Source: Ekhidna sp051379705 (lineage in GTDB: Bacteria; Bacteroidota; Bacteroidia; Cytophagales; Cyclobacteriaceae). Taken from it: 64,000 bases of DNA. The translations under genes and the position numbers were made by a program. The stretch spans positions 2,480,001-2,544,000 of the forward strand of contig NZ_CP179868.1 of assembly GCF_051379705.1 (NCBI RefSeq). The letters run 5' to 3'. This document shows positions 28,066 to 36,407 of this stretch, piece by piece; the stretch's first letter is position 1, and the number at the start of each line of letters is the position of its first letter. The notes under the pieces are model-generated. The model was not told where the DNA came from. It ran no database searches and saw only the letters and a program-made list of their open reading frames with translations.

Positions 28066-28809
28066 ATGAATAAGTTCACAGTTTTTTTTACATCAATTCT
28101 GTTTTCGATCTCGCTTTTTAGTCAATCGGGAGTTTCTCATAGCGGTTTTGATGAGCTGCTTCTAAAATATGTAGATGACCAGGGAATGGTAAACTACAAA
28201 GGGCTCAAGTCAGACAGAGTTAAGTTGAAATCATACTTATCCATTTTGGAAAGTAATGCTCCACAAAAGTCATGGACTAGGGATCAGAAACTGGCCTACT
28301 GGATCAACGCATATAATGCTTATACACTTGATCTAATTTTGGAACACTACCCGGTTAAAAGCATTAAAGACATAGGGTCAACGATTAAGATTCCTTTTGT
28401 GAGCACGGCATGGGACATTAAGTTCATCAATATTGGAGGTGAGGAATATGACCTTAACAATATTGAGCACGGGATAATTAGGAAAGAATTTGACGAGCCA
28501 AGAATACACTTTGCACTGGTATGTGCTGCGGTTTCATGTCCCAAACTTCAGAATCGAGCCTACTTGCCTGAGAAACTAGATGATCAACTGGCTAAAGCGG
28601 CGAAGGAATTTTTAGGAAATCCTGCTAAGAACAGCATTAAAAGCGCGAATAAAGCAACGCTATCGAAGCTCTTTAATTGGTATGGAGGTGATTTCAAAAA
28701 AGATGGGACGCTCATCGATTATATCAATCGTTATGCTGACACCAAACTCAGCAAAGTCGCAGATATCGATTGGATGGATTACAATTGGCAGCTAAACGAG
28801 CAGAAATAA
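28066..28809 (+). CDS. DUF547 domain-containing secreted protein
   Basis: A 247-residue protein with a signal peptide (about 1-19, ending LFSQ). The DUF547 core runs through RDQKLAYWINAYNAYTLDL near residue 90, NNIEHGIIRKEF near 145 and FALVCAAVSCPKLQNRAY near 165. DUF547 proteins have a papain/transglutaminase-like fold by family knowledge, and the conserved Cys and His in ALVCAAVSCP and IEHGII could be catalytic; the substrate is unknown. It is monocistronic, with a bidirectional terminator shared with convergent ugd. Confidence 0.88.
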   Translation: MNKFTVFFTSILFSISLFSQSGVSHSGFDELLLKYVDDQGMVNYKGLKSDRVKLKSYLSILESNAPQKSWTRDQKLAYWINAYNAYTLDLILEHYPVKSIKDIGSTIKIPFVSTAWDIKFINIGGEEYDLNNIEHGIIRKEFDEPRIHFALVCAAVSCPKLQNRAYLPEKLDDQLAKAAKEFLGNPAKNSIKSANKATLSKLFNWYGGDFKKDGTLIDYINRYADTKLSKVADIDWMDYNWQLNEQK

Positions 28810-28810
28810 A

Positions 28811-28839
28811 AAAAGCCGAGTTTCACACTCGGCTTTTTT
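28811..28839. terminator. Bidirectional terminator between DUF547 and ugd
   Basis: GCCGAGT (28815-28821), loop TTCAC, ACTCGGC (28827-28833), with A tracts before and six Ts after, so it can serve both convergent genes. Confidence 0.92.
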
Positions 28840-28853
28840 GGTACTATGTTTCC

Positions 28854-30164
28854 TTATTTGACAATTTTTCTGCCAATGCTGTGGTATTCAAAGCCCAATT
28901 CTTCCATTTGATCCAAGTCGTATAAATTCCTTCCATCAAAAATCACATTGTTTTTCAACGCTGAAGAAATTTTTTCAAATTCAGGCGTCCTGAAGATTGG
29001 CCATTCGGTCATGATCATTAGTGCGTCAGCATCTTCTAGAGCATCGTATTGATCATTTGCGAAATAAATAGAATCTCCGAAAATGCGCTTCACATTTTCC
29101 ATGGCCTCTGGATCATAGGCTTTCACCTTAGCCCCCTGATCGAGCAAGATTTGTATGTTTTCCAATGCAGGAGCTTCACGAATGTCATCGGTATAAGGCT
29201 TAAAAGCCAGTCCCCAAACAGCAATGGTTTTCCCTGAAAGGTCTCCTTTAAAGTATTTTTTAAGTGGACTGACTAATTTCTGCTTTTGATGCTGATTAAC
29301 GTCCATCACTGAATTCAATATCCTGAAATTGTAATCAACTTCAGTTGATGATTTAGCTAACGCTTGCACGTCTTTTGGGAAGCAACTTCCTCCATATCCG
29401 ATTCCGGCAAACAAAAAACGATTTCCAATTCTTGAGTCAGTTCCTATCCCTTTTCTAACCTTATCAACGTCCGCACCCATGAGCTCGCATAGATTGGCGA
29501 TCTCATTCATGAAAGTGATTTTGGTGGCTAGAAAAGAGTTGGCGGCATATTTAGTGAGTTCAGCTGACCGCACATCCATAAAGATTATGGGATTTCCTTG
29601 TCTTACAAATGGAGCATAAAGCTTCTCCATAAGCTTAATCGAGCGAGGTTCCTCCGCACCAATAACCACTCTATCAGGTTTCATAAAATCATCTACTGCC
29701 ACACCTTCTCTCAGGAATTCTGGATTTGATACCACTTCAAAATCAACTTTAGCTCCAGCTTTTACTTTAGCTGTTACTTTTTCCGCAGTTCCTACGGGAA
29801 CAGTACTCTTGTCAACAATCACAGTAAAATCTTCAATCAAAGGGCCGAGATCTTCAGCTACTTTTAAGACGTATTGAAGGTCTGCTGATCCGTCCTCTCC
29901 TGGGGGTGTAGGAAGGGCGAGAAATATGATTTGAGCTCCTTTTATGCCATCCTCTAAGCTAGTAGTAAATTCCAGCCTGCCTTGTCTGATGTTTCTTTCG
30001 AATAAAGCTTCAAGGCCAGGTTCATAAATTGTGATTTGCTTATTGTTAAGTTTCTCAACCTTTTTTTCATCTATATCAATACATGTGACATGATTTCCTG
30101 TTTCAGCAAAACAAGTTCCGGTTACCAGCCCCACATAGCCTGTCCCAACAACTGCAATTTTCAT
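28854..30164 (-). CDS. ugd: UDP-glucose 6-dehydrogenase
   Basis: A 436-residue NAD-dependent enzyme that oxidises UDP-glucose to UDP-glucuronate for surface polysaccharides. It has the N-terminal Rossmann fingerprint VGTGYVGLVTGTCFAETG, the dimer/active-site region with EFLREGVAVDDFMKPDRVV (about 150) and ANSFLATKITFMNEIA (about 205), and the catalytic cysteine in GIGYGGSCFPKDVQAL (about 258). The C-terminal UDP-binding domain has GLAFKPYTDDIREAPAL. It is divergent from the acyl-CoA dehydrogenase gene; a TAGCTTTG element lies 30 bases before its start. Confidence 0.96.
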   Translation of the reverse strand: MKIAVVGTGYVGLVTGTCFAETGNHVTCIDIDEKKVEKLNNKQITIYEPGLEALFERNIRQGRLEFTTSLEDGIKGAQIIFLALPTPPGEDGSADLQYVLKVAEDLGPLIEDFTVIVDKSTVPVGTAEKVTAKVKAGAKVDFEVVSNPEFLREGVAVDDFMKPDRVVIGAEEPRSIKLMEKLYAPFVRQGNPIIFMDVRSAELTKYAANSFLATKITFMNEIANLCELMGADVDKVRKGIGTDSRIGNRFLFAGIGYGGSCFPKDVQALAKSSTEVDYNFRILNSVMDVNQHQKQKLVSPLKKYFKGDLSGKTIAVWGLAFKPYTDDIREAPALENIQILLDQGAKVKAYDPEAMENVKRIFGDSIYFANDQYDALEDADALMIMTEWPIFRTPEFEKISSALKNNVIFDGRNLYDLDQMEELGFEYHSIGRKIVK

Positions 30165-30194
30165 CTTTATTTAAATTTTATTCTTAACGCGGCG

Positions 30195-30202
30195 CAAAGC
30201 TA
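30195..30202 (-). promoter_or_regulatory. Predicted -7 element of the ugd promoter
   Basis: The minus-strand TAGCTTTG is a perfect TAnnTTTG match 30 bases upstream of ugd; a TTTG at 30220-30223 lies 17 bases away, slightly closer than usual. Confidence 0.5.
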
Positions 30203-30258
30203 AGACTTGTTTCTTAATTCAAATTGGCTCTATTCTATTTTTTCGTGAACAAGATTAG

Positions 30259-30266
30259 TAATTTTG
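30259..30266 (+). promoter_or_regulatory. Predicted -7 element of the acyl-CoA dehydrogenase promoter
   Basis: TAATTTTG is a perfect TAnnTTTG match 29 bases before the ATG at 30296. It lies inside the longer open frame that begins at 30224, which argues against that upstream start. Confidence 0.55.
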
Positions 30267-30295
30267 CGTTCCCAAATAAAGCAAACGTTTTAAGT

Positions 30296-31459
30296 ATGTC
30301 AACAGCAACATTATCCTCACCCCAAGAAGTAAGCGAGAATAAAGAAATGATCGCGCAAATGGTTCGTGATTTCTGCGCAAAAGAAATTGAACCACATAAG
30401 ATGAAATGGGATGAGTCTCAAGAATTCCCAAAAGATGTTTTTCATAGAATGGGTGAATTAGGACTCATGGGAGTCCTAGTCCCTCAAGAATACGGAGGGG
30501 CAGGCTTCGGTTATCACGAGTATGCAACTGCAATAATTGAACTTTCCAAAGTAGACGGCTCCATTGGGTTGTCCATGGCTGCTCACAACTCACTGTGTAC
30601 TGGGCATATTTTGCAACATGGAAGTGAGGAACAAAAACAAAAGTATTTACCTAAGCTGGCATCCGGAGAATGGATTGGTGCGTGGGGATTAACAGAACCC
30701 AACACAGGCTCAGATGCGGGGAACATGAAAACAGTTGCAGAAAAGGATGGCGATGAGTGGGTTCTAAATGGGGCTAAAAATTTCATTACACATGGAAATA
30801 CCGGGCATGTTGCTGTGGTAATTGCAAGAACAGGTGAACCTGGAAAATCTAGAAACGGAAGTGCATTTATTGTAGAAAGAACCAATCCTGGATTCAAGCA
30901 AGGGAGAAAGGAAGATAAACTTGGTATGCGTTCATCTGAAACTTCTGAAATGATTTTTGAAGATTGCAGAATACCAGCTGAAAATTTAATTGGGGAAGTA
31001 GGAGATGGATTTGTGCAAGCATTGAAAGTGTTGGATGGAGGTAGGATTTCCATTGCGGCCCTTGGGTGTGGAATTGCCGAAGGTGCGCTTGAAGCGGCAC
31101 TTGCCTACTCTCAGGAGAGGGAGCAGTTTGGTAAATCAATATCAAGTTTTCAAGGTATTGCCTTCAAACTTGCAGATATGGCTGTGAAAGTGGAAGCTGC
31201 AAAATTGTTGACCTATCAAGCAGCCGAATTAAAAAATCAAGGTAAAAGCGTGAATAGAGAATCTGCTATGGCTAAACTTTACTCTTCAGAAATTGCAGTA
31301 GAAGTTGCCAATGATGGTGTGCAAATATTTGGAGGCTATGGGTACACCAAGGATTATCCTGCAGAGAAATTTTACCGAGACGCAAAACTCTGTACCATAG
31401 GTGAGGGAACATCAGAAATTCAGAAAGTTGTAATATCACGCACCTTATTGAATCAATAA
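30296..31459 (+). CDS. Acyl-CoA dehydrogenase
   Basis: A 387-residue flavoenzyme that introduces the alpha-beta double bond in acyl-CoAs during beta-oxidation or branched-chain amino acid breakdown. The N-terminal helical domain, middle beta domain (WGLTEPNTGSDAG, about 130-145) and C-terminal helical domain (FGGYGYTKDYPAEKFYRDAK, about 350) are all present. Length and motifs fit the short/branched-chain group; the catalytic Glu is probably in the GEGTSEIQ segment near the C-terminus. The ATG at 30296 is preferred because the upstream extension contains the promoter. Confidence 0.93.
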   Translation: MSTATLSSPQEVSENKEMIAQMVRDFCAKEIEPHKMKWDESQEFPKDVFHRMGELGLMGVLVPQEYGGAGFGYHEYATAIIELSKVDGSIGLSMAAHNSLCTGHILQHGSEEQKQKYLPKLASGEWIGAWGLTEPNTGSDAGNMKTVAEKDGDEWVLNGAKNFITHGNTGHVAVVIARTGEPGKSRNGSAFIVERTNPGFKQGRKEDKLGMRSSETSEMIFEDCRIPAENLIGEVGDGFVQALKVLDGGRISIAALGCGIAEGALEAALAYSQEREQFGKSISSFQGIAFKLADMAVKVEAAKLLTYQAAELKNQGKSVNRESAMAKLYSSEIAVEVANDGVQIFGGYGYTKDYPAEKFYRDAKLCTIGEGTSEIQKVVISRTLLNQ

Positions 31460-31490
31460 TTGTAATGAAATAAAATAGCTGCTATATTTG
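31460..31490 (+). promoter_or_regulatory. Predicted rpsU promoter
   Basis: TTG at 31460-31462, a 20-base spacer and TATATTTG at 31483-31490 match the Bacteroidota consensus. The ATG follows 21 bases later. Confidence 0.65.
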
Positions 31491-31511
31491 CGGCCCATTA
31501 AAAATTCTGAA

Positions 31512-31706
31512 ATGTTAATAATCAACGTTAAAGAGAACGAATCGATAGACAGAGCTCTTAAAAGATTTAAGAAGAAGTTTGAAAAAACTGGTGTATTGAG
31601 AGAATTGAGATCTAGAACTCACTTCAAAAAGCCGTCTGTGGCTAGAAGAGAAGAAATCATCAAGGCTAGATACATTCAGCATCTAAGAGACGAAGAAAAT
31701 AAATAG
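31512..31706 (+). CDS. rpsU: 30S ribosomal protein S21
   Basis: A 64-residue basic protein beginning MLIINVKENESIDRALKRFK and continuing VLRELRSRTHFKKPSVARRE, diagnostic of bS21 in Bacteroidota. In this phylum S21 takes part in sequestering the anti-Shine-Dalgarno end of 16S rRNA, which fits the scarcity of SD sites here. The ATG at 31512 is chosen; an in-frame TTG at 31488 lies within the promoter. It is followed at 73 bases by the recombinase gene and hpf, a conserved order. Confidence 0.95.
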   Translation: MLIINVKENESIDRALKRFKKKFEKTGVLRELRSRTHFKKPSVARREEIIKARYIQHLRDEENK

Positions 31707-31779
31707 TCTCATCCCCTTCTTCTTCACCTAAGATTTTAATAAGTTAGTATTCACCTCATTTCCAGAGGTGAAGCTGCTT

Positions 31780-32655
31780 ATGGTGGAGATCTTCCTTAAA
31801 TACCTTTCCTCTGAAAAACGCTACAGCAAGCATACTGTTGAAGCATATGGGAAAGACCTCCAGCAGTTTTCAGACTTTCTTGCTACTGAATTTGAAATTT
31901 CGGCCCTTGAGGAGGTGCACCACACACACATTCGAGGTTTTGTTGTTTTTCTTATGGACAACGGACTTTCTCCAAAGTCGGTAAACCGAAAGATTGCTAC
32001 TCTTAAATCCTTTTATAAATTTTTACTTGCCAGGGAGTATGTAGAAGTTAATCCGACAAGTCGGATCAAACCTCTAAAGACCGAAAAAGAATTGCCCTCC
32101 TTTGTCAAGGAAGAGGAAATTTCCATCCTGCTTGATCAAGTCGAATTTTCATCAGATTTTTCAGGTCAGCGCGATAAGCTGCTGCTTGAATTGCTCTACT
32201 CAACAGGTATCCGTTTAGCTGAGCTTCAGGGACTTAAAGAATCAGATGTTAATTTTTATGAAAAGACCATACTGGTATTGGGAAAAAGGAATAAAGAGCG
32301 AATCATACCCATCGGAAATTCGTTAATACAATTGATAGAAGACTATCAAAAATTTAAGGCAGAATTGGGAATGACAGGAATGAATTTATTACTAACCGAC
32401 AGTGGAAAGCCTTTATATCCGATGTTCATCTACCGGAAGGTTAAGAAGTATTTAACAGCGGTAACAACGTTAAGCAAAAAGAGTCCTCATGTAATGAGAC
32501 ACACTTTTGCCACTCATTTATTAAATAAAGGGGCTGACTTGAATGCTGTGAAAGATTTGCTGGGTCATACCAGCTTAGCAGCCACACAAGTCTATACCCA
32601 TAACTCGATAGAAAAGCTGAAGGCGGCCTTTGATCAGGCACATCCTAAAGCTTAA
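31780..32655 (+). CDS. xerC: Tyrosine recombinase XerC/XerD family
   Basis: A 291-residue site-specific recombinase of the size that resolves chromosome dimers at dif. The N-terminal SAM-like DNA-binding domain covers about 1-90. The catalytic domain has Arg in YSTGIRLAELQGL (about 143), Lys in VLGKRNKERIIPIG (about 168), HVMRHTFATHLLNKG with His and Arg (about 240), LLGHTSLAATQVYTH with His and the Tyr nucleophile (about 265-275). The ATG at 31780 is chosen over an upstream in-frame GTG. Between rpsU and hpf, as in many Bacteroidota; XerC versus XerD cannot be decided from the sequence. Confidence 0.9.
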   Translation: MVEIFLKYLSSEKRYSKHTVEAYGKDLQQFSDFLATEFEISALEEVHHTHIRGFVVFLMDNGLSPKSVNRKIATLKSFYKFLLAREYVEVNPTSRIKPLKTEKELPSFVKEEEISILLDQVEFSSDFSGQRDKLLLELLYSTGIRLAELQGLKESDVNFYEKTILVLGKRNKERIIPIGNSLIQLIEDYQKFKAELGMTGMNLLLTDSGKPLYPMFIYRKVKKYLTAVTTLSKKSPHVMRHTFATHLLNKGADLNAVKDLLGHTSLAATQVYTHNSIEKLKAAFDQAHPKA

Positions 32656-32680
32656 TGTATAACCTTTAAACGTGACAAAC

Positions 32681-32980
32681 ATGAAGTTACAGATGCATTC
32701 CATTCACTTCGACGCAGACGGTAAGCTGCTCGATTTTATTCAAAAGAAAGTTGATAAGTTGGAAACTTTTTATGATCGAATTATCGACGGGGAGGTATTC
32801 CTACGTGTGGAGAAAGACAATAGTAATGAAAATAAGATCGTGGAGATCAAACTGAATGGGCCTAAAAACCAATTCTTCTCAAAAGAGAGAGCTCGCTCTT
32901 TTGAAGCTGGAGCGGATGCAGCTGTAGAAGCCTTAAGAAGGCAACTCAAGAAACATAAAGAGAAAGCAATGGCGCACTAG
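32681..32980 (+). CDS. hpf: Ribosome hibernation promoting factor / RaiA family
   Basis: A 99-residue protein beginning MKLQMHSIHFDADGKLLDFI, the short HPF/YfiA form (beta-alpha-beta fold, no C-terminal dimerisation domain). It binds the decoding centre of idle 30S subunits and silences ribosomes in stationary phase. The ATG at 32681 is preferred to a GTG at 32672 because it matches the usual family N-terminus. It is the last gene of rpsU-xer-hpf and is followed by a very strong terminator. Confidence 0.92.
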   Translation: MKLQMHSIHFDADGKLLDFIQKKVDKLETFYDRIIDGEVFLRVEKDNSNENKIVEIKLNGPKNQFFSKERARSFEAGADAAVEALRRQLKKHKEKAMAH

Positions 32981-33001
32981 CAGCGCCTTGGCAAAAATAA
33001 A

Positions 33002-33037
33002 ATGCCCCATACTCACATTGAGTATGGGGCATTTTTT
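33002..33037. terminator. Terminator after hpf, possibly bidirectional
   Basis: A perfect 14-base stem (ATGCCCCATACTCA, loop CAT, TGAGTATGGGGCAT at 33019-33032) followed by a T run, with As upstream. It lies between convergent hpf and the thioredoxin-family gene. Confidence 0.95.
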
Positions 33038-33056
33038 GTTTAAGCTCTTTAACTGA

Positions 33057-33692
33057 TCAGCTTTTCCATTTAATGGTGCATCCAATAGCACGTTTCTCAG
33101 TTATGGAAGGCTTATTTCCTGAGAGAATCGCATTGATAGCATCTTCAACGTATGTTTCTGAGACATCAGATGGATCATTGGGACTGTCATCAATCGCGCC
33201 AATGAATTCAACTTTGAATTTATCAGCAGCTTCTTTATTTAAAACGTACACGTGAGGTGTTTTGGTAGCTCCGAATGCCTTGGCCACTTCTTGACTGTCA
33301 TCTCTTAGATATGGGAATGAATAGCCTTTATTCTTAGCTCTTTTTTTCATTTCATCCATTGAGTCGCCAGGCTGTTGTGAAATGTCGTTTGGGTTAATTG
33401 CAACTACCGGAAAACCTTTACTTGCATAGTTCTTGTCAAGGTCTATAATTCGAGACTCGTAAGCTTTTGCATAAGGGCAAGTATTGCAGGTAAATACAAC
33501 AATGAATCCCTTGGCATTGTCATAATCTGAAAGCGATACTGATTTGCCGTCTATATTTTCGAGCTTGAAGTCTTTGGCATAATCCCCAACACCGTAGCCA
33601 GCTATTGGTTCTGAAGCGTTTATAAATAACACAGCAATAACAGCCATTACGCCTATAATTAGAATAAATGTTCTTTTCATGGTTTTGGACAT
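33057..33692 (-). CDS. Thioredoxin-fold redoxin, membrane-anchored
   Basis: A 211-residue protein with an N-terminal membrane/signal helix (about 8-28) and an AhpC/TSA-redoxin domain. The redox centre is FTCNTCPYAKAYE near residue 75 (CxxC), with the cis-proline region ATKTPHVYVLN near 145. The C-terminal GCTIKW is typical of this extracytoplasmic Bacteroidota subfamily. The exact partner is unknown. Met5 (33680) is an alternative start. It lies three bases after the TlpA-like gene, so both are made from one transcript. Confidence 0.85.
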   Translation of the reverse strand: MSKTMKRTFILIIGVMAVIAVLFINASEPIAGYGVGDYAKDFKLENIDGKSVSLSDYDNAKGFIVVFTCNTCPYAKAYESRIIDLDKNYASKGFPVVAINPNDISQQPGDSMDEMKKRAKNKGYSFPYLRDDSQEVAKAFGATKTPHVYVLNKEAADKFKVEFIGAIDDSPNDPSDVSETYVEDAINAILSGNKPSITEKRAIGCTIKWKS

Positions 33693-33695
33693 TTG

Positions 33696-34166
33696 TTAAT
33701 TCAAATATTTTTTGATGGTTTTCTCTAACTCTTCCTTAGTAAACGCTTTTTCATGGAAATACGTTTTACCTAAATCTGTTACAAATAACGTGGCAGGAAT
33801 TGCGCCTGACCAATCATTGCTAACCTTACCCATGTAGTCATCTGGGTCTTTTTCATCGAGAAAGAGCACATCAGATTGCAATGATTTTTTTTCTACAAAT
33901 TTTTTCACACGCTCTAACTCACTTTGAAAATCAATGCTTACGAGGTAAACTTTGATGTCCTTATTTTGTGATTGTAATGCATCAAAGTGAGGGAGTTCCT
34001 TTATACAAGGGCCACACCAGGTTGCCCAAAAATTGAAAACTGTCAGTGGCGCATCCGTGTAGAGCATCTTCTTCTGTAAGTCTGAAAACTTGACGACTTC
34101 AACTTCTTGAGCAGAAAGCTGAATTGCGAGAGAGATGCAAAAAGCCAGGGCTATTTTTTTCATCAT
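33696..34166 (-). CDS. TlpA/ResA-like thioredoxin-family disulfide reductase
   Basis: A 156-residue periplasmic protein with a signal peptide (about 1-20, ending SAQ) and a thioredoxin fold. NFWATWCGPCIKELPHF near residue 45-60 holds the WCGPC active site, and SGAIPATLFVTD near 120 holds the cis-proline. It probably keeps extracytoplasmic cysteines reduced, for example in c-type cytochrome maturation. It is the first gene of a two-gene redox unit with the downstream redoxin; Met2 is an equally good start. Confidence 0.88.
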   Translation of the reverse strand: MMKKIALAFCISLAIQLSAQEVEVVKFSDLQKKMLYTDAPLTVFNFWATWCGPCIKELPHFDALQSQNKDIKVYLVSIDFQSELERVKKFVEKKSLQSDVLFLDEKDPDDYMGKVSNDWSGAIPATLFVTDLGKTYFHEKAFTKEELEKTIKKYLN

Positions 34167-34568
34167 ATGAAATACGAAAATAAATCAATATGGGTTCATG
34201 CTATTCATTTTTTTAAAAAAATAGATTTTGTATAATTCATAGATAATACCTCTTGGAAGTTTTTTGAAGCAGGAATACTGTTAATATTCAAATAATCTGA
34301 GGTAAAAAAATTAGAGTTGTGTCGCATCTTGAATTTTCATAGTATGATTGGCTATATCCGGCAGGGCAAACAAATGACTATTTTGATTCCAAATGATATT
34401 AATGTTTTTTATCCACAAAAGAGAAAAGTTATCCACATTAATAGATTGATTCGAGTTATTTGCTTGTAAATCAGAAAGTTATGAGTTGTTTCAATAAATT
34501 CAATTTTGTTGATAACTCTAAATGACGGCATTTAAGCTTCTGAAAATCAGCGTCTTATCAAATGATAA
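34167..34568. other. AT-rich gene-free stretch with clustered DnaA boxes (possible origin or DnaA-regulated region)
   Basis: No coding frame is convincing here. Two perfect DnaA boxes (TTATCCACA) lie in the same orientation at 34409-34417 and 34429-34437, 20 bases apart, and a near match (TTATCAACA on the minus strand) lies at 34507-34515. An A/T-only tract occurs near 34208-34225. This combination is typical of replication origins but three boxes are few, and gene orientation around it does not clearly diverge. Confidence 0.4.
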
Positions 34569-36362
34569 TCATTCTGCGGTCTGACGAATGAGTTTTTTGC
34601 GATAGGCATTGAAAATTCTGGATTTAGAGATGAAACCAACGTATTCACCATTATCAATGACAGGTAAATTCCAGGCTTGTGTTACCTCAAACTTATTCAT
34701 CACAGATTGCATTTTTTCTTGAGGAGACACACTGGAAGGTGGCTTTTGCATAATAGTCTTAACAATCACATTTGCCCTTGATTCTTCATCAAACATCATT
34801 TCTCTAATGTCATCAAGTGTGACAATTCCTTCTAGCTCTTTCGCTTCATTCACTACAGGGAAGATGTTGCGATTACTTTTCATTACTAACCTAACCAAGT
34901 CATTAAGTGTGGCTTCAGGATTGATGACAAGTAAGTCTTTCTCAACAATTTTTTTCAAGTCAATTAAGCTCAATACAATTTGATCTTTGTCGTACTGTAT
35001 GAGATCTCCAGTTTCAATTAGTCTCTTAGTATAAATGCTATGCTTCTCAAAGTAGGAGATTGTGCTAAACGAAATTGCCGAGACTAACATTAATGGTACG
35101 AACAGTACATAACCACTCGTGATTTCTGCAATAAGAAAGATGGCTGTCAGAGGTGCATGTAGAATACCACTCATTACTCCACACATTCCAACTAGTGTAA
35201 AATTGCTTGTACTTAATGAGGTATTGAGGATAGAGTTGGATGTAGAGCTGAAAACAAAGCCTGATAGCCCGCCCATAAACAACGATGGAGCAAAAATTCC
35301 ACCACTACCACCTGCGCCAATGGTAAGGGCTGTTGCCATGGGTTTAACCAACAAAATCAAAAACAAGAATATGATTAAAGATGCCTGATTTTCTGATAAG
35401 CTATTAAATAGCGTATTCTGAAAAATGTCGACCGAACTCCCTTGAAGTAAGCTTTTGATTGTTGCATATCCCTCGCCATAAATAGGAGGGAATGTAAGAA
35501 TGATTAATGCCAAGGACACTCCACCCACTGCTGCTCTTCCAAAATCGTTCTGTATTTTTTTTATCCCTCCTTCAAATACGTACATGATCCGAGTGAAATA
35601 CAATGAAATCAGACCGCAGACGGCACCAAAAAGGAGGTAGTATCCGGTTTCTCCTGCGATGAAATTATCAGTAAGTCGGAAGGAAAATAGTATGTCTTCC
35701 CCCAATAAAACCAATGCTACCAGCTGGCCACAGACAGAAGCAATGAGAAGGGGAATGAATCTGCTGATTTTAACCTCCGTAAGAATTACTTCCATTGCGA
35801 AGATTACACCTGTTACAGGCGAATTAAAGATCGCTGAAATAGCCCCTGCTGCACCACACCCTAGCAGCACGGTTCTTTTCTTGTATCCAAGATGAAATAG
35901 GCGTCCCAAGTTGGAACCTATCGCTGAACCTGTAACAACTATGGGTGCCTCAAGTCCAACAGATCCACCAAAACCCACCGTGATGGCACTGGTCACCATT
36001 CGAGAATACATTCGCGTTTTTCTAATTACGCTTGAGTTCTTAGAAATGGAATATAAAATCTGCGTTATTCCATGTCCGAGATTCTCTTTAAAAAGGTAAC
36101 GGGACACGAACACTGTGAGTAGAATTCCTAAAAGGGGATAACCTAGGTAGAAATAGTTGAAACTGAAAAGTGTGTCGTTAAGCTCTAAATACTGAATGAT
36201 TAGATGTACAGTACTTTTTAGAATGACGGCAGCTAGTCCCGACAATAACCCAATAAGTCCCGCAGTTATCAGCAAGAAATTATTATCACTGATATGCCTG
36301 ATTCGCCATACCAGAAACTTCATCATTACAGTTCCAAACTTGCTTTTGCTTTGATTTGCCAT
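34569..36362 (-). CDS. ClC-family chloride channel/transporter with CBS pair
   Basis: The 597-residue membrane protein has the ClC helical core (about 20-430) and two C-terminal CBS domains (about 460-580). Selectivity motifs are visible: GFGGSVGLEAPIVVTGSA near residue 128 (variant of GREGP, with Glu retained and Leu-Glu-Ala-Pro in place of Arg-Glu-Gly-Pro) and GAGGSGGIFAPSLFMGG near 345 (GxFxP). An N-loop GSGIP-type motif is degenerate. CBS domains usually bind adenosine nucleotides and gate transport. It is monocistronic. Confidence 0.9.
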   Translation of the reverse strand: MANQSKSKFGTVMMKFLVWRIRHISDNNFLLITAGLIGLLSGLAAVILKSTVHLIIQYLELNDTLFSFNYFYLGYPLLGILLTVFVSRYLFKENLGHGITQILYSISKNSSVIRKTRMYSRMVTSAITVGFGGSVGLEAPIVVTGSAIGSNLGRLFHLGYKKRTVLLGCGAAGAISAIFNSPVTGVIFAMEVILTEVKISRFIPLLIASVCGQLVALVLLGEDILFSFRLTDNFIAGETGYYLLFGAVCGLISLYFTRIMYVFEGGIKKIQNDFGRAAVGGVSLALIILTFPPIYGEGYATIKSLLQGSSVDIFQNTLFNSLSENQASLIIFLFLILLVKPMATALTIGAGGSGGIFAPSLFMGGLSGFVFSSTSNSILNTSLSTSNFTLVGMCGVMSGILHAPLTAIFLIAEITSGYVLFVPLMLVSAISFSTISYFEKHSIYTKRLIETGDLIQYDKDQIVLSLIDLKKIVEKDLLVINPEATLNDLVRLVMKSNRNIFPVVNEAKELEGIVTLDDIREMMFDEESRANVIVKTIMQKPPSSVSPQEKMQSVMNKFEVTQAWNLPVIDNGEYVGFISKSRIFNAYRKKLIRQTAE

Positions 36363-36407
36363 CTTATGTTTGGCAAAGGTAGGTCTTTGTTTCAGCTCGA
36401 AGAAGCA

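Noticed and set aside
34167..34568. Firm call of oriC
   Set aside because: Two perfect boxes and one near match are suggestive only; without whole-chromosome skew I keep it as a possible origin or DnaA-regulated site.
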